Positions 1 through 7,582 of a DNA stretch of 64,000 nucleotides are shown here, one piece after another. How positions within the stretch are numbered: the stretch's first letter is position 1; each line of letters starts with the position of its first letter. The DNA lies in assembly GCA_016710635.1 (NCBI GenBank), contig JADJVL010000014.1, positions 1 through 64,000 of the forward strand, given 5' to 3'. The stretch is from Holophagaceae bacterium. Lineage in GTDB: Bacteria; Acidobacteriota; Holophagae; Holophagales; Holophagaceae. Below the pieces are notes generated by a model, which was given only the letters and a program-made list of their open reading frames with translations, was not told the origin of the DNA and did not search any database. A program made the position numbers and the translations under genes.

Positions 1-2673
1 GTGGACGTAGGTTTCCGACATCGATCTTCGACGTATCGAAGTCGACCGGGAGGACATATCCGTTGAGGAGGGCATTTCGTCGCGAATCATGGCCGGGCCC
101 GTGGTCACTTCAAGTTGGCGATCTCCTCCATGGGGATGGCAGATCCGCCAGGGATAGGCAGCAGGACGCGCTTCAGGACATCCCGGTGATTCCCAGTAGT
201 CCACGGGCGTAGCGCACGTTCACGAGGGTACCGGACCGGCCATCGGAATACGATGCTCTGGTTGTCACCACCGATGGCAGTCGCACCCATCATGTTGGCC
301 CTGCTCGACGCTGGGCCCCATGGCGAGCGAGCACTCCGCTTGGAGGACGAAGTCCCAGGAAGCCAACCCTGGGCGGTCCCGTTCCGCGAAGACGCTGCGG
401 GTGCCCTGGACGCGCTGGAGGATACTTTCGGCTTCACGGCGATCTTTGGATGGTTTCAGGTCGCACCGTTGATCTTGGGGCCTACTGGCGTCCAGATACC
501 AGTGGAAAGCATGTCGAGCCCTTAGCTGCCAATGGGCATGGTCAGGCGTTGGGGATGGCCCGGCAGCTTCACGACGAGTCTGGTTCCGCGACGATCTCTT
601 CACGGGCGATACGGTCCCGCCAGGGGGGCGCAGGATCAACCTTCAGCCCGGTTAGAGGCCCTTGAGGGGAACCACCTGGGCTTCACCCGCCCACTGGTCT
701 TCTGGCTTGAGGCCGATAACGGTTTCCATCATGGAGAAGGGGGCCGGATCCGTCGCCGTGTCCGCCCGACCGGCCTTGCCGAAGACCCGGTCAACCTCGG
801 GGATGGTTCGGATCAAGCGGTCCTGCACCTGGAGGATGCGCTGGGCCTCGGTCTGGCTGAGGCCCGGCAGAGTCGAGGGCATGTAGAGCAGGGTGCCCTC
901 GTTGAGGGCGGGCATGAATTCGCTTCCCAGCCCCATGAAGCCGGAATCGTTCAGCAACAACAGCACCCGACACGGCGATAGGTGCGCCTTAGCGTGCTTG
1001 ACGACAAGCAACGGGGCGGTTCATAGATTCAGTGGAGGAAGACGATGGGATACCTGTCCCTCAGGTAGTACTTACCCACCGCGGTGCTGCGTGAAGGTCC
1101 AGGCCAGCCACCTGGGTTTGAACATGAAGGGCTCGACACGCGCAAAAAGCATGCGCATGGCAGGATCCAGGGTCAGGGCGAGGATAGCGGCGATGGCCAT
1201 GGCCAGATTCTTGGAGTAGGCCAGGGGCTTGAAGAGTCGGCCCTCCTGATCCAGCAGGGTAAAGATGGGCAGAAAGCTCACCGCCACCACAAGGAGGCTG
1301 AAGAAGACGCTCGGCCCCACCTCCATTAGGGCCTCGAGCCGGACGTGGTAGAAGTCCCCTGGCTTCCCTGCTTCTATCCATTTCTCGATCTTCCGGTAGG
1401 CGTTCTCCACCTCGACGATGGCCCCGTCCACAAGCACGCCGATGGATATGGCGATGCCAGCCAGGCTCATGAGGTTGGCGTTCTGCCCGATGCCGTACAT
1501 GGGGATGAAGGCCAGCGCTACAGATACGGGGATCGTGATGATGGGAACGATGGCGGAGGGCACGTGCCACAGGAAGATCAGGATGATGATCGAGACGATG
1601 ATCATTTCCTCGATGAGCTTGTGCTTCACGGTCTTGATGGCGTCATGGATAAGGATCGATCTGTCGTAGACGGGCACGACCTCGACGCCTTTGGGAAGGC
1701 TTGCTTTCAAATCCGCAAGGCGTGTTTTCACACGATCGATGACATTGAGCGCGTTCTCACCCTGCCGCATGATCACGATTCCGCCGACCACGTCACCGTG
1801 GCCATCCAGGTCCGCCAGGCCGCGCCGCATCTCCGGACCCAGGCTGACGGTCGCGACGTCGCCCAGGCGGACGGGCGTTCCGTTCTCCGCCTTGAGGACG
1901 GCGCTTTCAAGGTCCTTGGTGGCCTTCACGTAACCCCGCCCCCGGATCATGTACTCTCGGCCGCTGTACTCCACTAGGCGGCCGCCGACTTCCGAATTAG
2001 CGGATTTTACGGCTTGGATCACCGTGTCGATGGGAATGCGGTAGGAGGCGAGCTTGTTGGGGTTGACACTCACCTGGAACTGCCGTGCCTGACCCCCGAC
2101 GGTGGCCACTTCCGCCACCCCCGGAACGCTCTGGAGCGAATAACGCAGGAACCAGTCCTGGTGGGACCTCAGTTCGTCCATGCTGTGCTGCCCGGTGTGG
2201 TCCACGAGGGCGTACTGGTACACCCAACCGACGCTGGTGGCGTCGGGCCCCAGTTCGGTTTTCACACCGGGTGGCAGGTTGGAGGTGATCTTGCTGAGGT
2301 ACTCCAGGACCCTCGAACGGGCCCAGTAGATGTCGGTGCCATCTTCGAAAATGACGTAGACATAGGAGAACCCGAAGTCCGACAGGCCGCGCACTGCCTT
2401 GACCTTAGGGGCGCCGAGCAGACTGGTGACGATGGGGTAGGTGACCTGGTCCTCGACGATGTCGGGGCTGCGGTCCCACTTGGAGTACACGATCACCTGG
2501 GTATCCGAGAGGTCCGGAAGGGCGTCCATGGGGATCGTCCGCATGGTCCAGAAGGACAAGGCGATCAAAAGCGCCGAGGCGGCCATCACCAGCCAGCGAT
2601 TCTCCGCTGAGAAGCGGATGATTTTTTGTAGGAAGGTTGGGTGTTCAGGATCGTAGGCGCTGTTTCCACTCAT
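1..2673 (-). pseudogene. cusA: CusA/CzcA-type heavy-metal RND efflux pump, decayed and cut by window edge
   Basis: Inner-membrane proton-driven pump of a tripartite Cu/Ag-type exporter. The first 533 codons (2673 down to 1072) are intact: an N-terminal membrane helix, the IPMDALPDLSDTQV segment, porter-domain sequence and the membrane block with SLAGIAISIGVLVDGAIVEVENA. Beyond 1072 the homology continues but only by changing frame repeatedly. A frameshift lies near 1075-1085, an in-frame TGA follows FLH near 1022, and LGSEFMPALNEGTLLYMPSTLPG is read at 652-1011. DMLSTGIWTPVG and IGGDNQSIVF fragments follow at about 100-510, and GPAMIRDE then NALLNGYV near 60-100 are in different frames. The 3' end lies off the left edge. 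The family is normally about 1,040 residues. It is the last gene of the cus-like run, 10 bp after the adaptor. Either a true pseudogene or very poor local sequence. Confidence 0.9.
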
Positions 2674-2683
2674 AACGGCCCCC

Positions 2684-4144
2684 TCAGTGCTGGTGGCCGC
2701 TGGGCGCGGCGTCGGGTTTGGATGCGCCCTTCTGGCTCAAATGGGCCAGAGCGGATTTGAGGCGAGATTCGGAATCCACCAGGAAGTTGGCGCGGACGAT
2801 CACGTCCTCTCCAGGCTGGAGCCCGGAAAGCACTTCGACCCGTTCACCCACCGTGGCGCCGGTGGTGACTTCCCGGGGTTCGAACTTCCCCTCCCCGAGG
2901 GCTATGAAGACAACCTTCTGGGTGCCGGCATCCAGGACGGAGTCCAGGGGAACGAGGATGCCCTTGTGGCTAGGACCCTTCAGTAGGATCTCTCCGAAGA
3001 ATTCCGGTTTGAGATCGCCTTGGGGATTCGGGAACTCCACGCGCACCTTGGCGGTGCGGGTCTTGGGGTCGAGGATGGGATCAATGAAGACCACGCGTCC
3101 AAGGAAAGTCTTCCCAGGGAAGGTGGGAAGGGTGAGCGTGGCGGGCTGGCCGACTTTCACGCCGCCCAACTCCTTCTCATACACATCCGCCATGGCCCAT
3201 ACGCGGCTCAGGTCTGTGATCTCGAATGGGATGTCCGCGGGTGTGATGCGCGCGCCTTCGACCACGTTCTTAACCGTGACGACCCCGGAAATGGGGGACC
3301 GCAGGGTGAGGGCGCGTTCGACTTCCCCCGTCCGCTCCAGGCGTTCCAGCACTTCTTTCGGGACATCCCAGAGGGCGAGGCGCCGCTTTGCGGCCTCTAC
3401 GAGTTCGTTGCCGCTGCTGCTCTGGGCGCCCGAGGCCAGCGCCTTCTGCGTCCGGAGGGCGAGGAGGTACTCCCTCTGGGCGCTCACGAACTCAGGGCTG
3501 TAGAGACTGAAGAGGGTCTGCCCCTTGGCGACGGGCTTTCCGATGAAATCCACGAAGAGCCGTTCGACGAAACCATCGACCTTGACGTTCACCTTGCGGA
3601 CTCGTGTTTCATCCACCGCCAGCCGGGCGGTAGTCCGGAGTTCGCCGCTAATAGACCCTTCAGCCACCTTGGCGGTCTTCAAGCCGATGAGCTGCTGGCG
3701 CTCATGATCGATGGTGACCGCCGCATGCCCCTCCACGGAGGAGCCTCCGCTCTTTAGGTCCCCCTCGTAGACCGGGACGTAGTCCATGCCCATTTCGTCC
3801 TTCATGGGATTGGGCGAGGTGATGGACGGGTTCATCGGTGATCGGTAGAAGACGAGCTTCCCCCGATCGCCGGGAGCCTTGGCGTCCCCGCTCCCTTCGA
3901 TGGGCACCAGCTTCATGCCGCAGATGGGGCAATCCCCTTCGTGATCCTGCATCACCTGGGGATGCATGGGGCACTGGTACATCTGCTTGTTCGGCGCCTT
4001 CCCGGCCATGGCTTCGGGGGCCCTGGACTTCGGCCGGAGGAGCAGGGTCCCCCCCACGCCTATAGCCAAACCGAGGGCGACCAGACCGATGGTCCGTAAG
4101 CTCCTGGATCGGTTCTGGGGCTGTTGGCTCATCAACTCACTCAT
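2684..4144 (-). CDS. cusB: CusB-type RND periplasmic adaptor with heavy-metal-binding domain
   Basis: Membrane-fusion adaptor linking the CusA-type pump to the outer-membrane channel. About 486 residues. The N-terminal anchor helix is at about 16-36. A heavy-metal-binding domain follows (CPMHP at 58-62, CPICGMKLVP from 72), then a degenerate second copy (SPMNP...EMGMDYVPVYEG). The rest is the usual hairpin/lipoyl/beta-barrel adaptor with LFSLYSPEFVSAQREYL and an SPISGVV lipoyl half. The C-terminus is His-tipped (GHQH). The start at 4144 is preferred over an upstream in-frame Met because GGAG sits 7-8 bases before it and it overlaps the end of the small upstream gene by 8 bases. Metal preference (Cu/Ag rather than Co/Zn/Cd) is inferred from the CPMHP/CPICGM domain. 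Confidence 0.93.
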   Translation of the reverse strand: MSELMSQQPQNRSRSLRTIGLVALGLAIGVGGTLLLRPKSRAPEAMAGKAPNKQMYQCPMHPQVMQDHEGDCPICGMKLVPIEGSGDAKAPGDRGKLVFYRSPMNPSITSPNPMKDEMGMDYVPVYEGDLKSGGSSVEGHAAVTIDHERQQLIGLKTAKVAEGSISGELRTTARLAVDETRVRKVNVKVDGFVERLFVDFIGKPVAKGQTLFSLYSPEFVSAQREYLLALRTQKALASGAQSSSGNELVEAAKRRLALWDVPKEVLERLERTGEVERALTLRSPISGVVTVKNVVEGARITPADIPFEITDLSRVWAMADVYEKELGGVKVGQPATLTLPTFPGKTFLGRVVFIDPILDPKTRTAKVRVEFPNPQGDLKPEFFGEILLKGPSHKGILVPLDSVLDAGTQKVVFIALGEGKFEPREVTTGATVGERVEVLSGLQPGEDVIVRANFLVDSESRLKSALAHLSQKGASKPDAAPSGHQH

Positions 4145-4511
4145 GTGGGACTCCGGATGGCTTGGCTTTGGCGTCGATGGCCGATGGGTTCGAGGGGGCC
4201 GCGTGCATGTCACAGTTCTCTTTGGCAGCGGCGCTGGTCGACGGGGAATCGCAGTGACCGCAACCCGACTGCGGGGCGGGTTCGGCACTCGGGGCAGCAG
4301 CCAGGTCCCGTGTGCATCCGGAAGGCAAGCCTGCTGCAGCCTGGGCAGCCCCTGCTGCAGGCTCCTTCACAGGCTTCTTGCGGGGCGGGGCGAACAGCAA
4401 CGTTGTCAGGACGAGCCCCGTCACCACAGCCACCAGGCCGAAGATCGTGTTCCTTCGAGTGCTGGGTGCGGGAGGTAGGATCGGATCGGGTGTATTCAGT
4501 TCGGGTGTCAT
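4137..4511 (-). CDS. Small membrane-anchored Cys/His-rich protein of the cus-like operon
   Basis: 124 residues with no family I can name. One hydrophobic helix at about 23-42 (NTIFGLVAVVTGLVLTTLLF) is followed by a Pro/Ala-rich periplasmic tail. The tail holds several possible metal ligands: GCTRD, SGCGHCDS (CxxC), ENCDMH and a terminal HE. It lies between the outer membrane factor and the adaptor and overlaps the adaptor start by 8 bases, so it is translated as part of the efflux operon. A periplasmic metal-handling role, analogous to but not homologous with CusF, is inference from the ligands and position. Confidence 0.75.
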   Translation of the reverse strand: MTPELNTPDPILPPAPSTRRNTIFGLVAVVTGLVLTTLLFAPPRKKPVKEPAAGAAQAAAGLPSGCTRDLAAAPSAEPAPQSGCGHCDSPSTSAAAKENCDMHAAPSNPSAIDAKAKPSGVPHE

Positions 4512-4524
4512 GGGTATCTCCGAA

Positions 4525-5949
4525 TCACATGGATTTCATGGCGCCGTTCGACTCACCTTGTGCGGTCGAGGCTCCGGATTTCGAGAGAGCGGGTCTGGCT
4601 GGTCCGGCCCCTGCAGGGGCGCCGCCCATGCCCATGGCCGAGCTTGCAAGCCCTTGGACTGCGATGGGGGGCGTGCCGGCGAGGTTGAATTCCTCCTGGG
4701 CTATCTCGATGGCCTTGGCCTGGGCCACGGCCTGGAGCAGTCCGCCCCTATCGGCCACCCAGCCGTTGAGGGTCTCCAGGACGCTCAGGAAGGGTGCTCT
4801 TCCGGCTTCGTATTGGGCGAGGGTGGCCTGGAAGCTGGCTTCGCTCTGCACCAGGAGTCCTTCCCGATAGATCCGAAGATTCGCGAGGGTTCCCGTCATC
4901 TGTGCAGCCCGTTCGCGGATCCGTTGGGTCAGCAGGTTCTTCACGCTGGTTGCCTCGGAACCCTGGGATTTGCGGCGCCATTCCTGCTCCACAACCGCCC
5001 GCTGCTGCTTCTGCTTGGACCAGACTGGAAGGGAGATGGCGAACCCGACTTGCCACATGGGTTCGAGGGCGCCGCGGGGCATCACCCCGGCGTTCACGGC
5101 GAAATCGGGCCGGCGATCCAGCTTGGCCAGGTCCAGGCTCTTTTCCGCCTGCTTGATTCCGAGCCGTGCCGACTTCAATTCTGGACTCTGCGATTCAGCC
5201 GCCGCGAGGATGGAATCGGAGGAAGCCCCTTGGACTTTCAGGCTCTCCAAGGTGGCTGTCGTCGCAACCGGAGCTTCCTCCTCCTTCCCACGGAGTCGGT
5301 TCAGCGTGGCCAGCAGAACCTGCTCCTCGGCCTGCAACGACAGGCGGGTCTGGTTGAGCCGATTCCGCTCGAGCTGGGCCCGAAGTAGGTCCGCCTGGGA
5401 CCCTTGCCCGACTTCGTAGCGCGCCTGCGTGATGGCCTGAGCCTGATCAAGGAAGGTGGCCTGGTCCTGGAGCAGCCGGAGCTGGCCGCGCACCAGCAGC
5501 AGCCCGAAGTAGGCCCGCTTTACGTCTGCCTGAAGGCTCAGCCTCGTTCGCTCAAAGGTAAGGCTGGTGAGGTCGGCTCCGATCCCTGCGATCTCCCCCC
5601 GGAGGCCGCGCTTGCCCGGCCACGGAAGGGGCTGTGTGAGCATCACCTGGTACCAGGACGTCTCCATTTCCCCGATCTGGAGCTTCTTGAATCCGTCGTT
5701 CTGGAGCCCGACGGAAAGCGAGGGGTCGGCGAGGGCCTTCGCCTGGGGGATGCGCTCCCGATCAGCCTCGACCAGGGCACTGGACTTGGCGAGATCGGGG
5801 TTGTGCTCGAGGGCATCGTGAAGGAGGGAATCGAGAACAGGGTCTTCGGCCGCCGCCGGTTCCTGACGGGAAGGGACGGGTGGATCCTGGGCCTGGGCGA
5901 TGCCGACCATCGGCATAAGGCCCAAGGCCAGGCACAGGGATGTGCGCAT
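4525..5949 (-). CDS. cusC: CusC/TolC-type outer membrane factor
   Basis: Outer-membrane channel of the tripartite metal exporter. 474 residues with a Sec signal peptide (MRTSLCLALGLMPMVGIAQA). Two OEP repeats are visible. The first has LLHDALEHNPDLAKS, the QPLPWPGKRGLRGEI motif typical of CusC/CzcC, and the long coiled hairpin through ERTRLSLQADVKRAYFGLLLV. The second starts near DSILAAAESQSPELKSARLGIKQAEKSLDLAKLDRRPDFAV and ends with the QYEAGRAPFLSVLETLNGW hairpin. The C-terminus has an extra Gly/Ala/Pro-rich tail. It is 13 bases upstream of the next gene, consistent with one transcript. Confidence 0.92.
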   Translation of the reverse strand: MRTSLCLALGLMPMVGIAQAQDPPVPSRQEPAAAEDPVLDSLLHDALEHNPDLAKSSALVEADRERIPQAKALADPSLSVGLQNDGFKKLQIGEMETSWYQVMLTQPLPWPGKRGLRGEIAGIGADLTSLTFERTRLSLQADVKRAYFGLLLVRGQLRLLQDQATFLDQAQAITQARYEVGQGSQADLLRAQLERNRLNQTRLSLQAEEQVLLATLNRLRGKEEEAPVATTATLESLKVQGASSDSILAAAESQSPELKSARLGIKQAEKSLDLAKLDRRPDFAVNAGVMPRGALEPMWQVGFAISLPVWSKQKQQRAVVEQEWRRKSQGSEATSVKNLLTQRIRERAAQMTGTLANLRIYREGLLVQSEASFQATLAQYEAGRAPFLSVLETLNGWVADRGGLLQAVAQAKAIEIAQEEFNLAGTPPIAVQGLASSAMGMGGAPAGAGPARPALSKSGASTAQGESNGAMKSM

Positions 5950-6008
5950 GGCTTACTCCGAAATTGAGAGACGTGGCTGATCTGCTTAGGAAGTCCGCAG
6001 ACCGTCTC

Positions 6009-6476
6009 TCAATTCCGGAAGACCGAAAGCCAAGCCTGACGATTGAGATCCGGCCAGGCCGGGGGGATGTTATCCCAGGATCCGAACGCGATCGGGAGCA
6101 GGGCCGCCGAGATGCCGTCAACTTGCTGGGCGACCCGGAGCGGCCAAGGACGTGGCTCGGGCTTGGGTTCCGGGTCTTTTGCCGATTCTTCGACCTCTTT
6201 GGAGGCCGTGAGGATGCTTGAGCTGGTGATAAGGGTGGTGGAACATCCCCGGACAGGCTCGGAGCACGGCTTGGAGGGCGTGGGCGGCGCGGCGGGTTGG
6301 GACGGTCCCTTGCACCCGCAGAGCTCATCCGAAGGGGCGCCACAGCCGCAGACGCAAGCCTGGAGCGTTGGAACGATCGACGTTCGCACCACCTCCACCG
6401 ACCCGACGAAGGTCAGTAGGAAGAGCGCGAAAAAGCGAACGACCGAGCGCACTACGATTCCTTTCGACGGAACCAA
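6009..6476 (-). CDS. Cys-rich small exported or anchored protein
   Basis: 155 residues, not recognised. An N-terminal hydrophobic helix (RFFALFLLTFVGSVEVV) is followed by a compact Cys cluster (ACVCGCGAP...LCGCKGP) and later Cys residues (KPCSEP, GCSTT). A Pro/Glu/Lys stretch follows (EESAKDPEPKPEPRP). It is the first gene of the efflux run, 59 bases before the outer membrane factor. Metal sensing or binding is inferred only from the cysteines and the neighbours. Confidence 0.6.
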   Translation of the reverse strand: MVPSKGIVVRSVVRFFALFLLTFVGSVEVVRTSIVPTLQACVCGCGAPSDELCGCKGPSQPAAPPTPSKPCSEPVRGCSTTLITSSSILTASKEVEESAKDPEPKPEPRPWPLRVAQQVDGISAALLPIAFGSWDNIPPAWPDLNRQAWLSVFRN

Positions 6477-6598
6477 CCTCTGTAGGCTAGGTGGGGCTTC
6501 TTAGAGTTGGATTAGAAAACGGGTGATTGCTTCCGGGATTTCGGGCCCTGCGGCTCGGTTGTGATCTCTGCAACAGGGTCTGAGGGCTCCCGACTTCG

Positions 6599-6817
6599 CT
6601 ACCGACAGCAATGGCCCTTGGCGAAATACCAAGCCAGGGCGATCACGGTGGCCGCAGCTAGCAGGGCGTGGAAGGCGATCCAGGCGTGCAGCCGAGCTGC
6701 CATCCAGTGGAGGTGGTCCTGGAGCTGAGCCGTCCTCCGAAGATCGGATCGAAGCCTGGGCAGACCCGCTAGGCGCCGGGACCTCGCCTGGAGGTCGTCC
6801 TTGGGCTGATCTGACAT
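6599..6817 (-). CDS. Small single-helix membrane protein
   Basis: 72 residues, not recognised. A charged N-terminal half (LQARSRRLAGLPRLRSDLRRTAQLQDHL) precedes one C-terminal membrane helix (WIAFHALLAAATVIALAWYFA) and a short KGHCCR tail with two adjacent cysteines and a histidine. The start at 6817 is chosen because GGAG lies 8 bases upstream; a longer reading is possible but lacks a ribosome-binding site. It lies between fur and the efflux genes on the same strand. Confidence 0.55.
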   Translation of the reverse strand: MSDQPKDDLQARSRRLAGLPRLRSDLRRTAQLQDHLHWMAARLHAWIAFHALLAAATVIALAWYFAKGHCCR

Positions 6818-6994
6818 TGTGGCGTCTCCATCCTCGGATGCATTCAGAGCAGGGATGGATGGAGGAGGTTCGGTGTTCCTGCGGGGCCGCTGCAATCTGG
6901 AAGCGATCCCTTCCATTCGGGCCATTCCAAGGGGAAGTAATCTCATTGATTGACCTGCCCAGGCTCGGAAATTCGGAAAGGTGGGCGGCTCTCG

Positions 6995-7468
6995 CTATCC
7001 GATCTGAGGCTTCACGAGGCAGGTCGGGCAGAGCCCAAACAACTGGAGCCGGTGGCGGGTGATGGTGAAGCCGCCAAGGTCCTTAGCTTCTCTGAGGAGG
7101 GGTTCGATCTCGCACGCACCCACTTCGACAACGCAGCCACATTCTTCGCACTGAATGTGGTGGTGGTGGGCACCTGAGTGGCATTTCAAGAACCGCATGA
7201 TTTGATCTGAACCGGGCATCGACTCAGCCCAGCCCTCCTGGATGAATCGCTCCAGGTTGCGGTAGATGGTGGACAGACCCGGCCTCGGCTCCGACAGCCG
7301 TTGCGAGATCTCTTCCACCGAGAGGGGCCGCCTGGCGAAGTCCAGCACCGAGAGAATCCCTTGGCGTTGGGGCGTGACCTTCATCCCCACGGAATGAAGG
7401 GCCTTGGCGGCGGGATGTTTGTCAGATTGGGTCTTGATGGCACCGCGAGGGCGGTGGGGAATGCCCAT
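6995..7468 (-). CDS. Fur-family metal-responsive transcriptional regulator
   Basis: 157 residues, normal for Fur/Zur/PerR. The winged-helix part shows VTPQRQGILSVL and the recognition helix region GLSTIYRNLERFIQEGWAES (about 65-84). The dimerisation half carries HHHHIQCEECG (His 101-104, Cys107 and Cys110) and CPTC (147-150), the two structural zinc pairs. The gene is divergent from the TonB receptor and heads the minus-strand metal run, so it probably controls both. Which metal it senses (Fe, Zn, Mn) cannot be read from sequence alone. The N-terminal extension of about 27 residues is short and basic. Confidence 0.92.
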   Translation of the reverse strand: MGIPHRPRGAIKTQSDKHPAAKALHSVGMKVTPQRQGILSVLDFARRPLSVEEISQRLSEPRPGLSTIYRNLERFIQEGWAESMPGSDQIMRFLKCHSGAHHHHIQCEECGCVVEVGACEIEPLLREAKDLGGFTITRHRLQLFGLCPTCLVKPQIG

Positions 7469-7533
7469 GGATTTTCTCGGGATCTGCCCAGAAGGGAGGG
7501 CTCATTTTCGATCGTAAACAAAAATCATTTCTT

Positions 7534-7562
7534 TTGGTACTCTGTTTCACATGAAATATAGT
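7534..7562 (+). promoter_or_regulatory. Sigma70-type promoter of the TonB receptor gene
   Basis: A -35 TTGGTA at 7534-7539 and a -10 TATAGT at 7557-7562 are separated by exactly 17 bases. They lie in a locally AT-rich patch, 21 bases before the receptor start codon at 7583. This is the best promoter match in the fur/receptor intergenic gap. Confidence 0.6.
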
Positions 7563-7570
7563 TCTATTTC
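7553..7570. promoter_or_regulatory. Operator-like inverted repeat over the -10 box
   Basis: GAAATA (7553-7558) and TATTTC (7565-7570) are perfect inverted 6-mers separated by six bases. They cover the TATAGT -10 box and lie between the divergent fur and TonB-receptor genes. AT-rich repeats in this position are typical Fur-family sites, so metal-dependent repression is inferred. Confidence 0.5.
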
Positions 7571-7582
7571 CGGAAGGCGCCC

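Noticed and set aside
4525..5388. Long plus-strand frames opposite the CusC gene
   Set aside because: Opposite a clear OEP-family gene; translations lack domain content and ribosome-binding sites.
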